Source of the DNA: Coprinellus micaceus
Lineage: Eukaryota; Basidiomycota; Agaricomycetes; Agaricales; Psathyrellaceae
Reading direction: 5' to 3'
DNA length: 64,000 nt
Assembly: GCA_951394405.1 (NCBI GenBank)
Contig: OX596338.1
Location: forward strand, 124,001-188,000
This document shows, one piece after another, positions 1-11,929 of the stretch. Below the pieces are notes generated by a model. The model did no database searches and had not been told where the DNA came from. It was given only the letters and a program-made list of their open reading frames with translations. Within the stretch, counting starts at the first letter, position 1. Each line of letters starts with the position of its first letter. The position numbers were made by a program, and so were the translations under genes.

Positions 1-840
1 CCCACGTTGTCTGAGAATACGTTACTTAAGATGGGAAGCGCTGGCGGGCACCTTGACCAGTCCACAGTTCTTGTTCCCTTTGTGAGTCAGGTCCCGGATC
101 TGGAAAGCTAGACTGCGAAGAGGAATATCCAACCCCTAGAGTATATGCCAGAGCCCCGTGGAGATGGGGAAGACGTTCTTCCGAACATGGATACTTCTCG
201 AAGGGTGTGTTTGGAAATGACTTGGGATCGGTGTGCGGTGCGCAGCGCCGAGACATACAAGAGAGGCCACTCTCGGAGGGTCCAACCCCCCATTAGTCGC
301 GTGCCATAGGCCAGCCTATGATATAGATGTGTGTCACATTTCTTCCGGCGCTTAGATACGTAGGTGACTCATGAGATATCCGTCCGGTGCACACACAAAG
401 GAGCGCCAAAGTCATGTGTGTGTATTGAACCTTCCATAGGGGATAAGACGCCCGACAACGCAGCGCTCCTGCTTCTGGGAGGTCTGCTCGTTGACTCATT
501 TCTGGGAAAAGGTGCTATGCCGTCCATTATATCAGCATCACCGGAGCGACATCCCTTGAAACCCTTCTGCACGATATATACACAATTTTGCTGGAATTTG
601 CCGATTTAGATATCTAGCGTGGCGACCAGGAGGTGAGATAGAAGCGGATATATTCGTGAAAGGGGGGTAAGTGGCGGAACTAATCGGCTGTAGCGGAAAA
701 GAGCGAAGCCTGTCCCGGGCTGTCGCAGTTTTCTCATCGGCTTTGGTCAATCTCTGGTGCTTGAACCGGGAAGTACTAAACGCCCGTGCCCACAGAACAA
801 CGTACGGCGTCACAAATTAAGGAGGAAACGATGTAACTAG
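1..840. other. Intergenic, no gene recognised
   Basis: Open frames here are short, lack splice-consistent continuation and match none of the families in the window. Nothing is supported as a gene. Confidence 0.6.
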
Positions 841-1432
841 TTGTAGAGGCATCAGAGTGGCGACTGGCTGACCAGCGTGTCTTTACTTGTTCAGGGGACG
901 CCCAAATCTCATACCTTCGTGAAACCATCTGTGAGACTACAGCAAATAATCTACGCGAGAAATGGAACGTGGAATGATGCGTGCGATCTTCCCTCCCCAA
1001 TAAGCCTAATAGTGAGGTGTACTACAGCTCCTACAGATTTTTTGAATCCTTGGAGGGAAGGTGGCGGAGTTGAGGCCACTGTCTCCCTCTGATGTACGCT
1101 CCCAGTGAAGTTGAACCACTCGTAGACCGACTAAGGGCGCTATACGGTGGCACGGTACCCCACGCCCGATCCGAAGGCTGGGAGAACTGTAGCAGACTAT
1201 GGCGTTGGCCATTTTGCGTTTCAACCAACCTCGTTGGGAGAGACGGGAAGACGAAGTCACGCACGACTCAGGAAGGATCATGAGGCGAAGCCCCTATCTT
1301 CATCATGTGAAACCGTTTCGGCACGGCATCGGCATCTCGAGCGTTTCCGAGAGCGGTTCTGTCTGACATGTGCATCGCCCGTTGCCTTCCTCCTTCATCG
1401 TCGCAGTGGGCGCTTCCCGGGATCATCCCTAT
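841..1432 (+). promoter_or_regulatory. Upstream module of first F-box-like gene
   Basis: Positions about 841-1030 match 4136-4320 ahead of the second F-box-like gene and, in reverse orientation, about 26030-26210 ahead of the gene starting at 25542. Shared stretches include TCAGAGTGG.GAC near the start and GTGAAACCA in the middle. A closer block, about 1205-1432, is shared with the region before the gene at 15427 (CAACCAACCTCGTT-like sequence, ATGAGGCGAAGC, then TTTCGGCAC). The two blocks sit at similar distances from each start codon, so they were duplicated with the genes and probably contain the promoter. The promoter role is inference. Confidence 0.55.
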
Positions 1433-3255
1433 ATGTCGAGCGAAAATATGTCTACGGAAGGCGCTGTTCTTCCAGAGGATATCTGGAGCGAAATCGCTGA
1501 ACGACTCAGTGCATTCGATGTGTTCTCGCTCTCGCAGGTAAGAATCGTAAACCTTTTGCAGGATCTTGTTGCTTAAAGACTGTTCTTTACCGCTAAACAA
1601 TTACCGACGGCACACCCAGGCGTGCAGGGAGCTGTACTTCTTCCTATCGAGGAGAGATTTATGGATCCGAGTTCTACGCTCAGTATGCCGTCGACATGGT
1701 GTCTTCCTCCCCACCTACCCAGTCTCTGAAACCGAGATGACGCTCGCCCAAATACAACTCGCTGCCTCAAGGCCCGAGCGCTGGCATGACCTGATTCGCA
1801 AGAGGGCTTCTCGCTTCGGTCCATGGGATGTCTACGCCTCCATGCGCCGAAACCTCGACAGACACCCTGAGATGACCCCAACCCTTGAAGGCGCATTCTG
1901 GCCTCTACACCACTGGCGGGTGCACCTGGTTCCAGGAGGAAGGTTTCTTGTGATTCTCACTCTTCCCAAATATGTCTACTGGGACCAACATAGGGCAGAA
2001 CCCACAACCGTGGTGCTATCGATATGCGACCTCGGGGTACCTGGTTCCACCGATCACCGCGTCCCTTCCATCCTGGCATCCCAGTCGCTTGATATCGCTT
2101 GCACGATAAGACAAGTCGCACGTCTATCGCATAGCGAAGTGGTGATGGTCACCGACTCTTCATTTCGAGTCGTCGTAGTGCACCCAAATGGTCCCGTGAG
2201 GGAGCTGTCGTGGACGTGAGTTTCCCTCCACATCTAGTCGTGTTCTCTGACATCTACGTGATGCTGACGCCCCCGCTCTGGTGACAAGTGTACTTGCATT
2301 TGATGTGAAATTTAGCGCCCATGATAAGACTACCCCCTCACTCAAGAGGCGTCGGGCATCGATCACCATCGATGCACACGACAGACCCGTATTGAACATA
2401 TGCCTCCGAGGCGATCGTGTGCTGCTGAGGTTCCCTCAGTCCGTTGTTATCTGGGACGTTGAAACGATGAAGTACGTTGGTCTCGAGGTTCCGGACTGGG
2501 ATATTACGAACGAGGTGACTCCGTTACGAGCACCCCAGAAATTGTGCTGACACGGGCACCTGCAGGTACAATGCCGCCTAGCTGTACTCACCAACCATCA
2601 TCTCGTTTGCATCGATCTTGAAAGATTGGGTATCTGGCGTCTCTCACCCTTGGACTGGATGGATGGAGGGACGTCGCCTCACGTCGACGAACGATCCTCC
2701 CAAACAGTTCCCCCAGATATCGTAGTCTCGGATCCTTGGAACTACGATGCATGGGACCGAACCTTCCAGTTTACCCAGGTCATTACCCCAGCCATTCCCG
2801 AAAACAGAGTGTACTTTGATGTCCACTACAAACCAAATGGGAAGGACAGCACCGTTCGGTACCAGCTTGACGTCACCGCAGGTCCCTCCTGCAGTCATAA
2901 CGACCTTCCTATCGCCGACCAAGGACCCGACCTCACTCTCACCCTCATTTTCGCGACACATTTCCCTATCCCAAGGTTCGAAGCCTACGTGCCCCTTGCA
3001 CATGGCCAGCTGTGTTACATATGGGGTGGCGCTCCTGGCGCGAGGTCGTATGCCTACGTCCCGAGATACCATCCCGGTATCGCCTTGATGACACTTCCGA
3101 AGTTAGAGGAGGAGAGCGCGCTGACGAGGTATGTTTGCCTCGGTGTCGATATTCCCCAGGTGTTCTGCGCGTTATCGGGCAGGATGATTTGTGTCCGGCC
3201 GCACCTTGTTGGGATACAGCAGAACGGCGTGAAGGTTGTTGACTATTTGCCTTAA
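1433..3255 (+). CDS. F-box-like protein, subfamily A, copy 1
   Basis: Four exons: 1433..1537, 1620..2215, 2289..2514 and 2566..3255, giving 538 residues without a stop. Residues about 13-56 form an F-box-like helix bundle (LPEDIWSEIAERL, FDVFSLSQ, then ACREL and DLWIRVL), interrupted by intron 1 directly after the Gln of FSLSQ. The remainder is beta-rich, with landmarks shared by all copies: LVPGGRFLV, WDLGVPG-like ICDLGVPGS, LLRFPQSVVIWDVETM, GQLCYIW, and a C-terminal CALSGRMIC..VDYLP. Proteins with an N-terminal F-box normally recruit substrates to SCF ubiquitin ligases through Skp1; that role is inferred, and the substrate is unknown. The ATG at 1433 fits the start in the sister copies; an in-frame ATG lies at 1370. 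Neighbour: a second copy 3.2 kb downstream on the same strand. Confidence 0.85.
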
Positions 3256-4135
3256 TTTAAACCACTCGCGCTTCATATTCTAGCCAACATTGCGAGGCGA
3301 GTAGAACCAAGTCGCACTGTGGCGACCACCACAATGATCCCTACAGAATTTTAGGTCCATCACCTCCTTCGTATTCCTCGGCAACTGGCCCTTTGCGCGT
3401 TGCCCACGCCACATCGTCCTCCTGACTATACTCCTAGGGCTATACCCCTTGTATACCACCCGAAATACATCATGCTAGTTACTTCGTCCACCGAGATTCA
3501 ACCTCTGAGCGCAGGCAGTGGCACACCTTCGGGTTACTCGCCGATTCTTTCAACCCCAGGCGAGCCTCCGGGGAAGTATCCCTAGCAGCAACGTGGGGGG
3601 ATATCGGCGACTGTCCAGTGGATATCGTTTCGGTATTTCAGCTCCACCCTTTATCGTAGTCGTAGTTCGCCCGAAGCACAGGCAATGCGCAGAGCTTGAA
3701 TCAGGCAAGCGCTGAGCGATGGTGGGCGGATCGAATCACCGACGGGGTCATCGCAGAGACGGAAGGGCCACCTGAAACTCGTTAAAGGCAGTACGACGTG
3801 AATGTCTCAGGAATGTCTCAGGAATGAGTATCTGAAATAATGCTGGTTGGCTGCGTAACACAAGTTCCCCATCCACACCGGCGAGGGTGAAGTGTTAATG
3901 GGCTATAGGTGACCGATAGGTGGAAGGCGAGTATCTATACGACCGTCGCATGAGTGGGCGTGGCAGAGGACGGCGAAAAGCTCTTGATGAGCTTTGAAAT
4001 CCCCGTTTCTTGGGGGATGTGCAGAGCTGGGTGCAGTCGCTAGCGAGGAGACCGCCGTTACTATACCCTGCGGAGCGTGAATGCGAAGATGGGGAGGACG
4101 AAGGTGAGTAAAATGGTCGAAGGAGGATATGGATT
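3256..4135 (+). repeat. Downstream module of first F-box-like gene
   Basis: About 3480-3790 is homologous to about 6990-7540 and 17300-17680, which follow copies 2 and 3 of the gene family. Shared marks are GGCGAGsCTCC-like sequence, GGGGGATATCGGCGA, GTCCAGTGGAT and GAGCTTGAATCA. At about 3795-3825 a short unit, AATGTCTCAGG, is doubled. A further block, 3880-4115, is homologous to 7620-7860. No intact gene is supported. Confidence 0.6.
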
Positions 4136-4637
4136 AGGTGTCAGAGTGGTGACCGGCCAATCGCCGTATTGTGGTTAACTGTTTAGTAAGGGACGTCCAA
4201 AAATCACCTCTGAGTGAAACCACCTATGAGACAACGGGTACACCTAAGCGAGCGATGGAGCGATGGGTGCGATTTTTCTGCGCCAATAAGCCTGCTAGTG
4301 AATGTATAGCACGCTCTACTGAGAATTGAATGCTGCAGGGAAGGCGATGCAGCCACTCTCCGAGAGGTACAGGATGGCATGCTACCCCAAAAGCGAGGGA
4401 TCCCAGACCCTATAGAATGGTGGCACTAAGATATACACTAGGTCACCTTCGCATTTTAACCAGCTTCTTCTCGGGGGGTCAGCGGTCGTCGGCCCTATCC
4501 AAATCATGAGAAGTTCTTTCGGCACGGCCTCGGCATCTCGGGCGCTTCCGATTCTAACTCTATCGGGCAAGCTGTCCTTATCGCCCCTTGCCTCCCTCCT
4601 TAACCATCGCAGGAGCCACCCCCGGAGAGGTTTCTCA
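4136..4637 (+). promoter_or_regulatory. Upstream module of second F-box-like gene
   Basis: This matches the block at 841-1030 and the start-proximal block found before other copies (TTTCGGCACGGC, TCGGCATCTCGG). The frame before the ATG at 4638 is open back to 4506, but the sister gene at 1433 has no matching extension, so this stretch is read as 5' leader. Confidence 0.55.
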
Positions 4638-6444
4638 ATGCCTAACACAAGTACATCTACGGCGAGCTGCGTCCTTCCCGAGGATATCTGGGGCGCAATC
4701 GCCGAACAACTCGGCGCATTCGATGTGTTCTCCCTCTCACAGGTGAGCGCTAAGCTTTCAGGGAAGACTATTCCTTTGGGTATAACGACTGACCCGACTA
4801 CACATCCCAGGCTTGCAGAGAATTGTACTCCTTCCTATCTGGAAGGGACCTGTGGATTCGAGTCCTACGCTCAGTATGCCGTCGGCATGGTGTCTTCCTC
4901 CCCACATACCCTGTCTCTGAAATGGAGATGACGCTCGCCCAGATACAACGCGCTGCCTCAAGGCCTGAGCGTTGGCATAACTTGATCCGCAAGAGGGCCT
5001 CTCCACTTGGGCCATGGGATAGTCACGCCTCCATGTCCCAACACCCGGAAGGGATTACCCCAACTCTTGCAGGAGAGTTTTGGCCTCCACGCCCCTGGGC
5101 GGAGCACTTGGTTCCGGGAGGGAGGTTTCTTGTGGCCTTTAGTCTTCCAAACTACTACGCCCCAGCCACCAGGACCGAGAATGCGGAAGAACCTGCGACC
5201 GTAGTATTATCGGTTTGGGACCTCGGAGTGCCTGGATCCGCCGATCACCGCGTCCCTTCCGTACTAGCATCCGAAACGATCAATATCGCTTTCCCGACGA
5301 GGGACTTCGCAGATTTGTCGCGAAGCGGAGTGGCGGTGGTGGATGACTCTGTGCTTCGAATTGTTATAGTGCACCCAAATGGTGACTGGAGACATCTGTC
5401 TTGGATGTGAGTTTCCCACCGCGCCTTGTTCTGTTCTCCGACATCTGTATGATGCTGATAACCCTACTCTGATGCAAAGGGTGCTTGCATTCGACTTCGA
5501 ATTCAGCGCTCATCATGGGATCGCTCCCTTGCTGAAGAGGCGTCGGGAATCGATCACCATTAACTGGCCCACGGTATTCATACTGGAAATTTACCTCCAC
5601 GGCGACCGCGTCCTGCTGCGGTTCCCTAAGTCGATTGTCATCTGGGATCTGGGAACGACGAAGTACGTTGGTCTCAAGGTTCGGGATTTCAGTATAGAGC
5701 ACGTGAGTTAGTCGTGACGCTCCTACTTATTGCGGCTGACATGAATATGCATAGATGCTATGGGTGCTCACCAGCCACCACCTCGTCTGCATCGGGGTTC
5801 AGAGCTTGGGTGTATGGCATCTCTCAGCGTTGGACTGGATGGATGGCGGGCCATTGCCTCGCGTTGATTACGCATCTTTTCCATTCGTTCCCCCTGATAT
5901 TGTCGTTTCGGATCCTTGGAACCACAAGGGTTGGTACGGAATTGTGGTATCCCAGGTCCCCATCCCAGGTGTCACCGAAAACCAAGTGTACGTCGATGTC
6001 AACTACGAAATAAAAGGGAAACCCAGCGCCGCTCGGTATCGGCTCGACGTCACCCCCCATACTCCGCGCAGTCTTCTCGGTCTTCCTATGGCCGACGAAG
6101 GTGCCCGACTCACTCTCACCCTCATTTTTGCGACGCACTTCCCAAACGAACACTTCCAAACCTCCGGTGACCTTGCGCATGGGCAGATATGTCGTATATC
6201 GGGTAGTGGTGCGAGTCGTCGTGGTCCCAAGTCGTATGCCTACGTTCCCAACTATCGTCCCAGTGTCACCTTGATGACCCCTTCGAAGTTAGAAGAGGAG
6301 AGCGCGTTGACTCAGTATGTTTGTCTCGGTGTCCATAGCCCCCAGGCGTTCTGCGCATTATCAGGGAGGATGATTTATCTCGACTGGAGCACATTCGTGC
6401 AAGAGCACTGGCAGAAGGCCAAAGTCTTTGACTACTTGCCTTAG
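4638..6444 (+). CDS. F-box-like protein, subfamily A, copy 2
   Basis: Exons 4638..4742, 4811..5406, 5480..5702 and 5755..6444 encode 537 residues. Exon 1 (105 nt) and exon 2 (596 nt) have exactly the lengths seen in copy 1, and intron 1 again follows FSLSQ in the F-box. Visible landmarks are LPEDIWGAIAEQL, ACRELYSFL, DLWIRVL, LVPGGRFLV, VWDLGVPGSADHRVPS, LLRFPKSIVIWDLG, LTSHHLVCIG, GVWHLSALDWMDGG and the C-terminal CALSGRMIY..DYLP. It is probably an SCF adaptor (inference from the F-box). The copy appears intact and forms a direct tandem repeat with copy 1, including both flanks. Confidence 0.85.
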
Positions 6445-8085
6445 TGTACAGCACTCGCCTTTCATATTGTAGCCAGTATTCGACCTCGATGACTCGTATA
6501 GAACCTTTACCCTTGCTTGGTTCATATTCATCCGCCGCCACTGATCCTTTGCCATATGGCCACGCCATATCATCCTACCGACTACAGTCCACACGCCTCC
6601 GAGTCGTTTGTAGGTAGATAACGATGCAAGGCCCCAATCCAGAAGGGTCGGTGTCCTCACCGACCGACCTTCTCCGCCCCGGCCCCCGTGGAACGCCCTT
6701 CGGAATTGCTGGGTCGATGAAGCCTCACCGTTCGGCCTCACCTTCCGGGTGTGGGCTCACTAGGTCAACTACTCTGTTACTATCATACCGCAGTTACTAG
6801 GTAAAGCTGTGAACGGGACTCTCTCCATTTTCAATGTCACTAGATAACCAGATTGACGTTCCTAGCAGGTAATCGAAAATATATAATCGATATGTGAACT
6901 TTAACCTGGGGCTACACCCCATCCGAAGCACATCGTACCGGTCATTTCCCAACCAAGATAGTAAGTAGCATGAGCGATCCTGCGAACGTAGGTGCCGCAA
7001 GTGGCATTCCTTCAGGTCACCCGCTGATCGTTTCATTCTCAGGCGAGGCTCCTGGAGAGTCCTTCCGGCCAGTGGATGTCGTTCCGCTTAGTATTCCAAA
7101 TTCACCCCTGATCACAGCCGTAGATCCAACCCAATTATGTAGACCTACCCACGAGTCACGACCTAACATTATCTCGTCGCAACGCGAGGCGTCGATCAAG
7201 ACACACGCATCGTGGACCCTCACCGCGAGCCCTGCACGTAATACGTCCATTGTCCCTGGCACCAGCCAACTCAAACGTCCCCCAGCCAATTACACATTCT
7301 AACGAAGAGTCAAGTCTCGACGCTACGGCTGGATCGAGGGAGATAGGTCCCAAGAATACGAATAGACTATCGAAGGTGGTGCAGGGCGTGCCGCTGTCCC
7401 AGATCCACCCTCAACCGTAGTCGTAGTTCACCCAGACCGCCGATGCGCGGAGCTTGAATCACGCAAGCGCTAAGCGATAAGCGCCGGTCGGCGGTGGGAG
7501 GATCGAATCGCCGCATCGCAGAGGGCAGAAGCACTGCCTGAAGAGCGTCCAACGCGGTTGGTGTCTCTGGGGTAGTTGGTATCACGATAGTTAGCTGCCC
7601 AACATAAGGTCCCCATCGATACTGAAAAAGGTGAAGGATGGGCCTACAAGGCAACAGCATTCATCGATAGTGACGGAAAGCGAGGTTTATACTGCGACCC
7701 GTCGCTCCACCGAAAGGGCGCCGGCGAATACGACGAAAGAGCTCTTCGCGAGCTTGACATACCCGTTTCTTGGGGGACGTGCGGAGCAGTGGTGTCGTTG
7801 GGGAGAACGCCGCCTGTATCCAATCCATCGCTGGGTACGCAAGATGATGAAGGAAGGATATCGTGAGCCTTAAACCCGAGCGGGCCTGATTCGGCGTCGA
7901 AAGAACGGCCAGATCGCAGCGGTCTCTTGGGAGAGATACGCAAACAGCGCTCCATCCCCAACATTCCATCCACAAGCTCACTCCGTATCCTGAAATGCAT
8001 CGATTCAAACAACTCGATTAGATATGTGGTCGAATATAATCAACAGGCCCCATTCCACATACTCCTCTCCCCCTACCCCTACCCT
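6445..8085 (+). repeat. Downstream module of second F-box-like gene plus coding-like block
   Basis: About 6990-7540 is the second copy of the downstream module described at 3480-3790. Between 7620 and 7860 one frame reads like protein without a stop (GEGWAYKATAF, GLYCDPSLHR, ALRELDIPVSWGTCGAVV). A decayed relative lies at 3880-4115, where CCCCGTTTCTTGGGGGA is conserved. The parent family was not recognised. The rest, up to the apn1 stop codon, holds no supported gene. Confidence 0.5.
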
Positions 8086-11000
8086 TCATTCCTCACCTTC
8101 CTCCCCACCCTCACATTCACTCTCCCCCTCCCCCTCCCCCTCTTCCTTCTTCCCCCTCTTCCGCTTCCCACCCCCCTTCACCCCCTTCTTCCCCTCCAAA
8201 CTCGCCTTCCTCACCGCCCTGCTCACATCCTCCACCATCTCCTCCATACTCCTCTTATCTCCACCTTCCACCCTGCCCTGTTCCATCACTCCCTCATTCC
8301 CATCCCCATCCCCCTCCTCTTCCCCCACTCCCAAACTTCCATGGCCACTAACACCCTCCGCCTGTCCCCCAGCGTAACTCGAAGCAGAACCCGACAGCGC
8401 ATTCAACACCCGCACCTCAACCCCCCACACCTCCCTCGGGCGCTCAAAGCTCGGCGTCTCGAGTATGAGCGGGATGTCCCTTGTCCGGGGGTCGGTGAGG
8501 ATCGCGCGGAAGGCGGGGAGGCCGAGGGTGCCCCTGTGGGTGGGTGTTAGTTCTTGGGTTCTTGCGGATATTATGATACGAACGGGGGAGGACGGGGGAG
8601 AAGAAGGTGGGTAGAGAAAGAAAGAGAGGGAGAGAGAAGGAAAGAAAAATAGAGAGTGAAGGGAAATGGGTCGAATCAAAGAACCCAGAGTGAACGGGCT
8701 GAAGCAAGTGATTCGTAAAACGTTTCCGAAGCGACTCCAAAAAAACAAGTTCAAAGGAAAGGCGTACTCACATCCCAAGATTCTCATGCCGATCCCTCCT
8801 ACTCCCACACGGCGTCTTCGAGTCGTTCAAGTGCATGCCCACGAGGTACTTGATACCTATAATCGAATCGAACTCTTTCACTATGAGACTCGTTAGGTGT
8901 TGGTATCTTAAAGAGGGCGAGGGATGGGGAGGGGGAGGGGGACGAGGAGGAGGACGAGGAGGGGGGGAAGGAGGAGGGGAAGGGGAGAAGTGGGAAGTGG
9001 GAAGGAGGGATCGGGAGAGATGAAGGACGTACTGGTCTTCCTGCGCTCGAGACCGAGGGGCGATGGCGGTACCGAGCACCCAGGATCGACGACGGAACGA
9101 AGCAAAAGCAAGAGAGGAGGCGAAAGGCGAAACCGTCAGCGAGAGAACACACAGCGTCAAGGCAGGGGGAAGACTCACTCCCACCCCTCCTGCGTACTAA
9201 TATCGTATCCCTAAACCTTCATTAACCCCACGACTTCGAAAGGGAGAGAGGAGGAGGGGGACGTACGGCTGCGTATGCGTGGCCTGTCGGTAAGAAAAAG
9301 GGTGTTATTGCAGGTTCGTAGACAGCTGTAGAAGAGAACGAAAGCCTGCAACGAATAATGGATGGAGGACAGCGGACGGCGGGAACGACGGAGGTTTACA
9401 ACTACCACGAACGCCGAGGACCTCAAAGGCCCACCCCGAACCCGAACGAAGGGGCCAAGAAAGCCAAACGAAATTCCGTCTTGCGCACAGTCTGGGTACG
9501 TAAAGCGGGAAACCCCAAGGAAAGGACACGAATGAAACCCGAAGCGAAGGACACGAATGAAAACCAACCAAGAAGAAACACGCACAAGTATCAAAACACA
9601 CCCCCACCCTCCCCTTATCCTCCACATGCGCGATGATATCCCGTATATCCTCAAACGTCGAGCCGATGACGTTCCCTGCGCCGGCCTGTGGATTCGTTGG
9701 GTTAGCGTTCGTTCGTTCATGTGGGGGTGAAGGGTGAGAAGGGAGAGCAAGGACAGTGAGAAGGGTGAGAAGGGTGGTGAGGGGGTGAAGAGTGAGAAGG
9801 GTGGAGTGGGAGAGAAAAGGAAAGGAAGGACGGGTAGAAAGTTGCGCAAGGGAAGATACGAAGGGGGAACGAAGAAGAGCATGAATGACAAAGGAACGCA
9901 AGAAACCCAAAAACCTCCAACCAACGCACCATATTCTCCAACACCGTAACGACCCCCTCCGTCTCCCTATGCGCCCTATTCAGACATCCGCCGATGAGCT
10001 TGATACTCTCCTCGCGCGTCGCTTGTCCGACGGTGGAGCCTGGGCTGTATGTAGGAGGGTCGTTAGTCAGTCTCATTCCTAACGGCGGACGGAAGAGGGA
10101 AGGGGGAGAGGAGGGTAAAGGGGTGGCGAAGAAGGGTTGAAGAAGCGATGGGAGCGGAGAAACCGAAGAAACAGTATCGAAGAAACCCGAACAGCGAATC
10201 GGGAGAACGAACGTCGGTACATAACGCAAACGGAAGAACGCAGTTGAAAGTGAAGCGGAGGTATGCGGTCGAAAGTGAAGCGGAGGTATGCGGTCGAAAG
10301 CGAAGTGGAGTTGTGCAGTCGAGAGTGAAGCGGAGGTATGTAATCGAAACTGATGTAGTCGGACATCGGCAGTGAAGCGGGGGGAAAGGGGGTGGAAGTA
10401 TAAAAGCCGCGTCGAGGGATAAAGGTATGAAGGGAGAAGACGTCACACCGAACTTGGGGCTATGGGCGGGTGTATGCGTACGCGTGCTCGGCGTGGGGGT
10501 GGAGCGAAGGAGTGAAGGAGCGAAGAGATGGGGAAAAGAAGGAGTAAAGACGGAAGAGGACGAAAGGATGGAAACGAAGGAAACGAAGGAGGATGGAGGG
10601 GGGAAGAAGAGGGAGGAGAACCACGTACTGAAAGTTAAAATACTTCAACCCCAGCGCCTCACACCTCCTCAGGTCGTCCAGGAAGCATTCGTACGACTTC
10701 GCTCTCTTCTCCCTGTTCATTCGCTCGTCAGCATCGTTGATTTACTCTGCCCCTACCACACCAGAACAAAGAACCAAACGCACTCACCCATCAGGATTCC
10801 CAAGATTAACCAAATAACTCCCATGCGGGAGCACATGCCTCTTCTCATACCCCAGCTCCTCCATCCTTTCCTTGAAGAGCGCGATGGAGAGCGCGGAGAG
10901 CGGGGTGGAGGTCCATTTGCGCTGGGGTTTGAGGAAGAGGGCGAAGGCGTTTGCGCTGCGTCGGATGTTTTGGGCGGAGTAGGGGAGAGGGCAGCGGATT

Positions 11001-11714
11001 TGGAACAGAAGAGCGAGTGAGCGAGTGAGTGAGAGCGAAAGACAAAACGGCAGGGATCAGAAAACGAAACATCAGCTCCAACACACCCCAAACCAAAGCT
11101 CAAAGGCCCACTCACCCAATCATAGCAGCATTCACAACCGCGTTCTCCACCCCACCCGCCGCCGAGACGTGTGCGCCGACTTTCCATGCGCTCGTTACGC
11201 GGGGGAGGAACGAGGGGGGGTCGTACGACTGGGCTTTGGGTATGGGTTTGGGTTTGGATTTGAGTTTGTATTGCGCTTTGGGTAAAGTGGAGTTGGGTTT
11301 CGCTTTAGACTTAGACTTCTTGGATTGGGAAGTGGGAACGACGTCTTCGTTGATATCCGGTAGAAGGCGTTGTGTATCGTGCTTCTCATCGATCGAAGCT
11401 GTGGTCTCTTCAGCTTTCACAGCGGCCTTGCGTTTGCGGGTAACCTTCGGACGTGGGGCTGGTGGGCTGAAGTCGTCTTGGATGAGCTCGTCTATAGCAC
11501 CCAACCGTCCCAGCGTCAATCCCCATCCGCTCTAAACCTCCACAGAACGCGGATACAGAACGCGCAGAGACTCACCCACAGCTTCTCCAAACACCTCACT
11601 CCCCCCCACCTTCACCTTCCTCCTCTTCCTCTCCTTCAATTGACTCGGACCCGGTTCAGCACCCCCCACCGCCTGGACCGTGCTGCTACTGGTGCTTCGT
11701 CTCGTCAACACCAT
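8086..11714 (-). CDS. apn1: AP endonuclease, Apn1/endonuclease IV family
   Basis: Ten exons (11714..11576, 11491..11116, 10955..10788, 10712..10629, 10044..9930, 9685..9586, 9283..9267, 9210..9179, 8906..8772, 8533..8086) splice in phase to 537 residues. The enzyme cleaves DNA 5' of abasic sites in base excision repair and trims blocked 3' ends. The zinc-cluster ligands of the family are all visible: His215 (LPHGSYL), His256 (FNFHPG), Glu292 (VLENM), Asp326 and His329 (FDTCHAYAAG), His369 (GMHLNDSK), Asp382 and His384 (DRHENLG), Glu414 (LILETP). The fold starts near residue 149 ([12 protein letters not shown]). A basic N-terminal extension and a C-terminal Lys/Glu-rich tail ([10 protein letters not shown]) suggest nuclear targeting. 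The 17-nt exon 7 is very small. A decayed inverted copy lies at 21658-23370. Confidence 0.93.
8915..9010 (+). repeat. GGA-rich tract in apn1 intron 8
   Basis: The + strand is almost pure purine with runs of four to seven G separated by A or GA; the transcribed message carries the pyrimidine complement just before the exon 9 acceptor. Similar purine-rich tracts lie near 8575-8655 (intron 9), 9240-9265 and 9720-9800. Confidence 0.7.
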
Positions 11715-11929
11715 CTTCCCAATGATCGAGTCCCGCGGTCGAGTATGGCGAAGTTGAACGAGATTACAGTACGAAATCGACGTATAGAGGAAAGAGACTG
11801 AACGCGGTAGGTACACGAACATACCCTGGCTAACCTAGGGGAGAAGGAGGAAAGGCGGAGATTGGCGTGACGCGCTTGGGTGAGGTGCCGAGGTGCCGAT
11901 GGTTCACACGGGAGGTGGGGATAGGGGCT

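Noticed and set aside
1370..1432. Upstream in-frame ATG of F-box-like copy 1 (and similar ones at 4506 and 15295)
   Set aside because: The extensions differ in frame and content between copies, whereas the start at MSSE/MPNT/MSRE is constant, giving exon 1 of exactly 105 nt each time.
7927..8550. Long + strand frames rich in Pro, Leu and Ser
   Set aside because: They are the complement of the Gly/Glu/Lys-rich C-terminal exon of apn1 and carry no independent signal.
9211..9924. Single long - strand frame across the middle of apn1
   Set aside because: It reads through introns; the conserved protein is recovered only when the frame is spliced at DT|CHAYAA.
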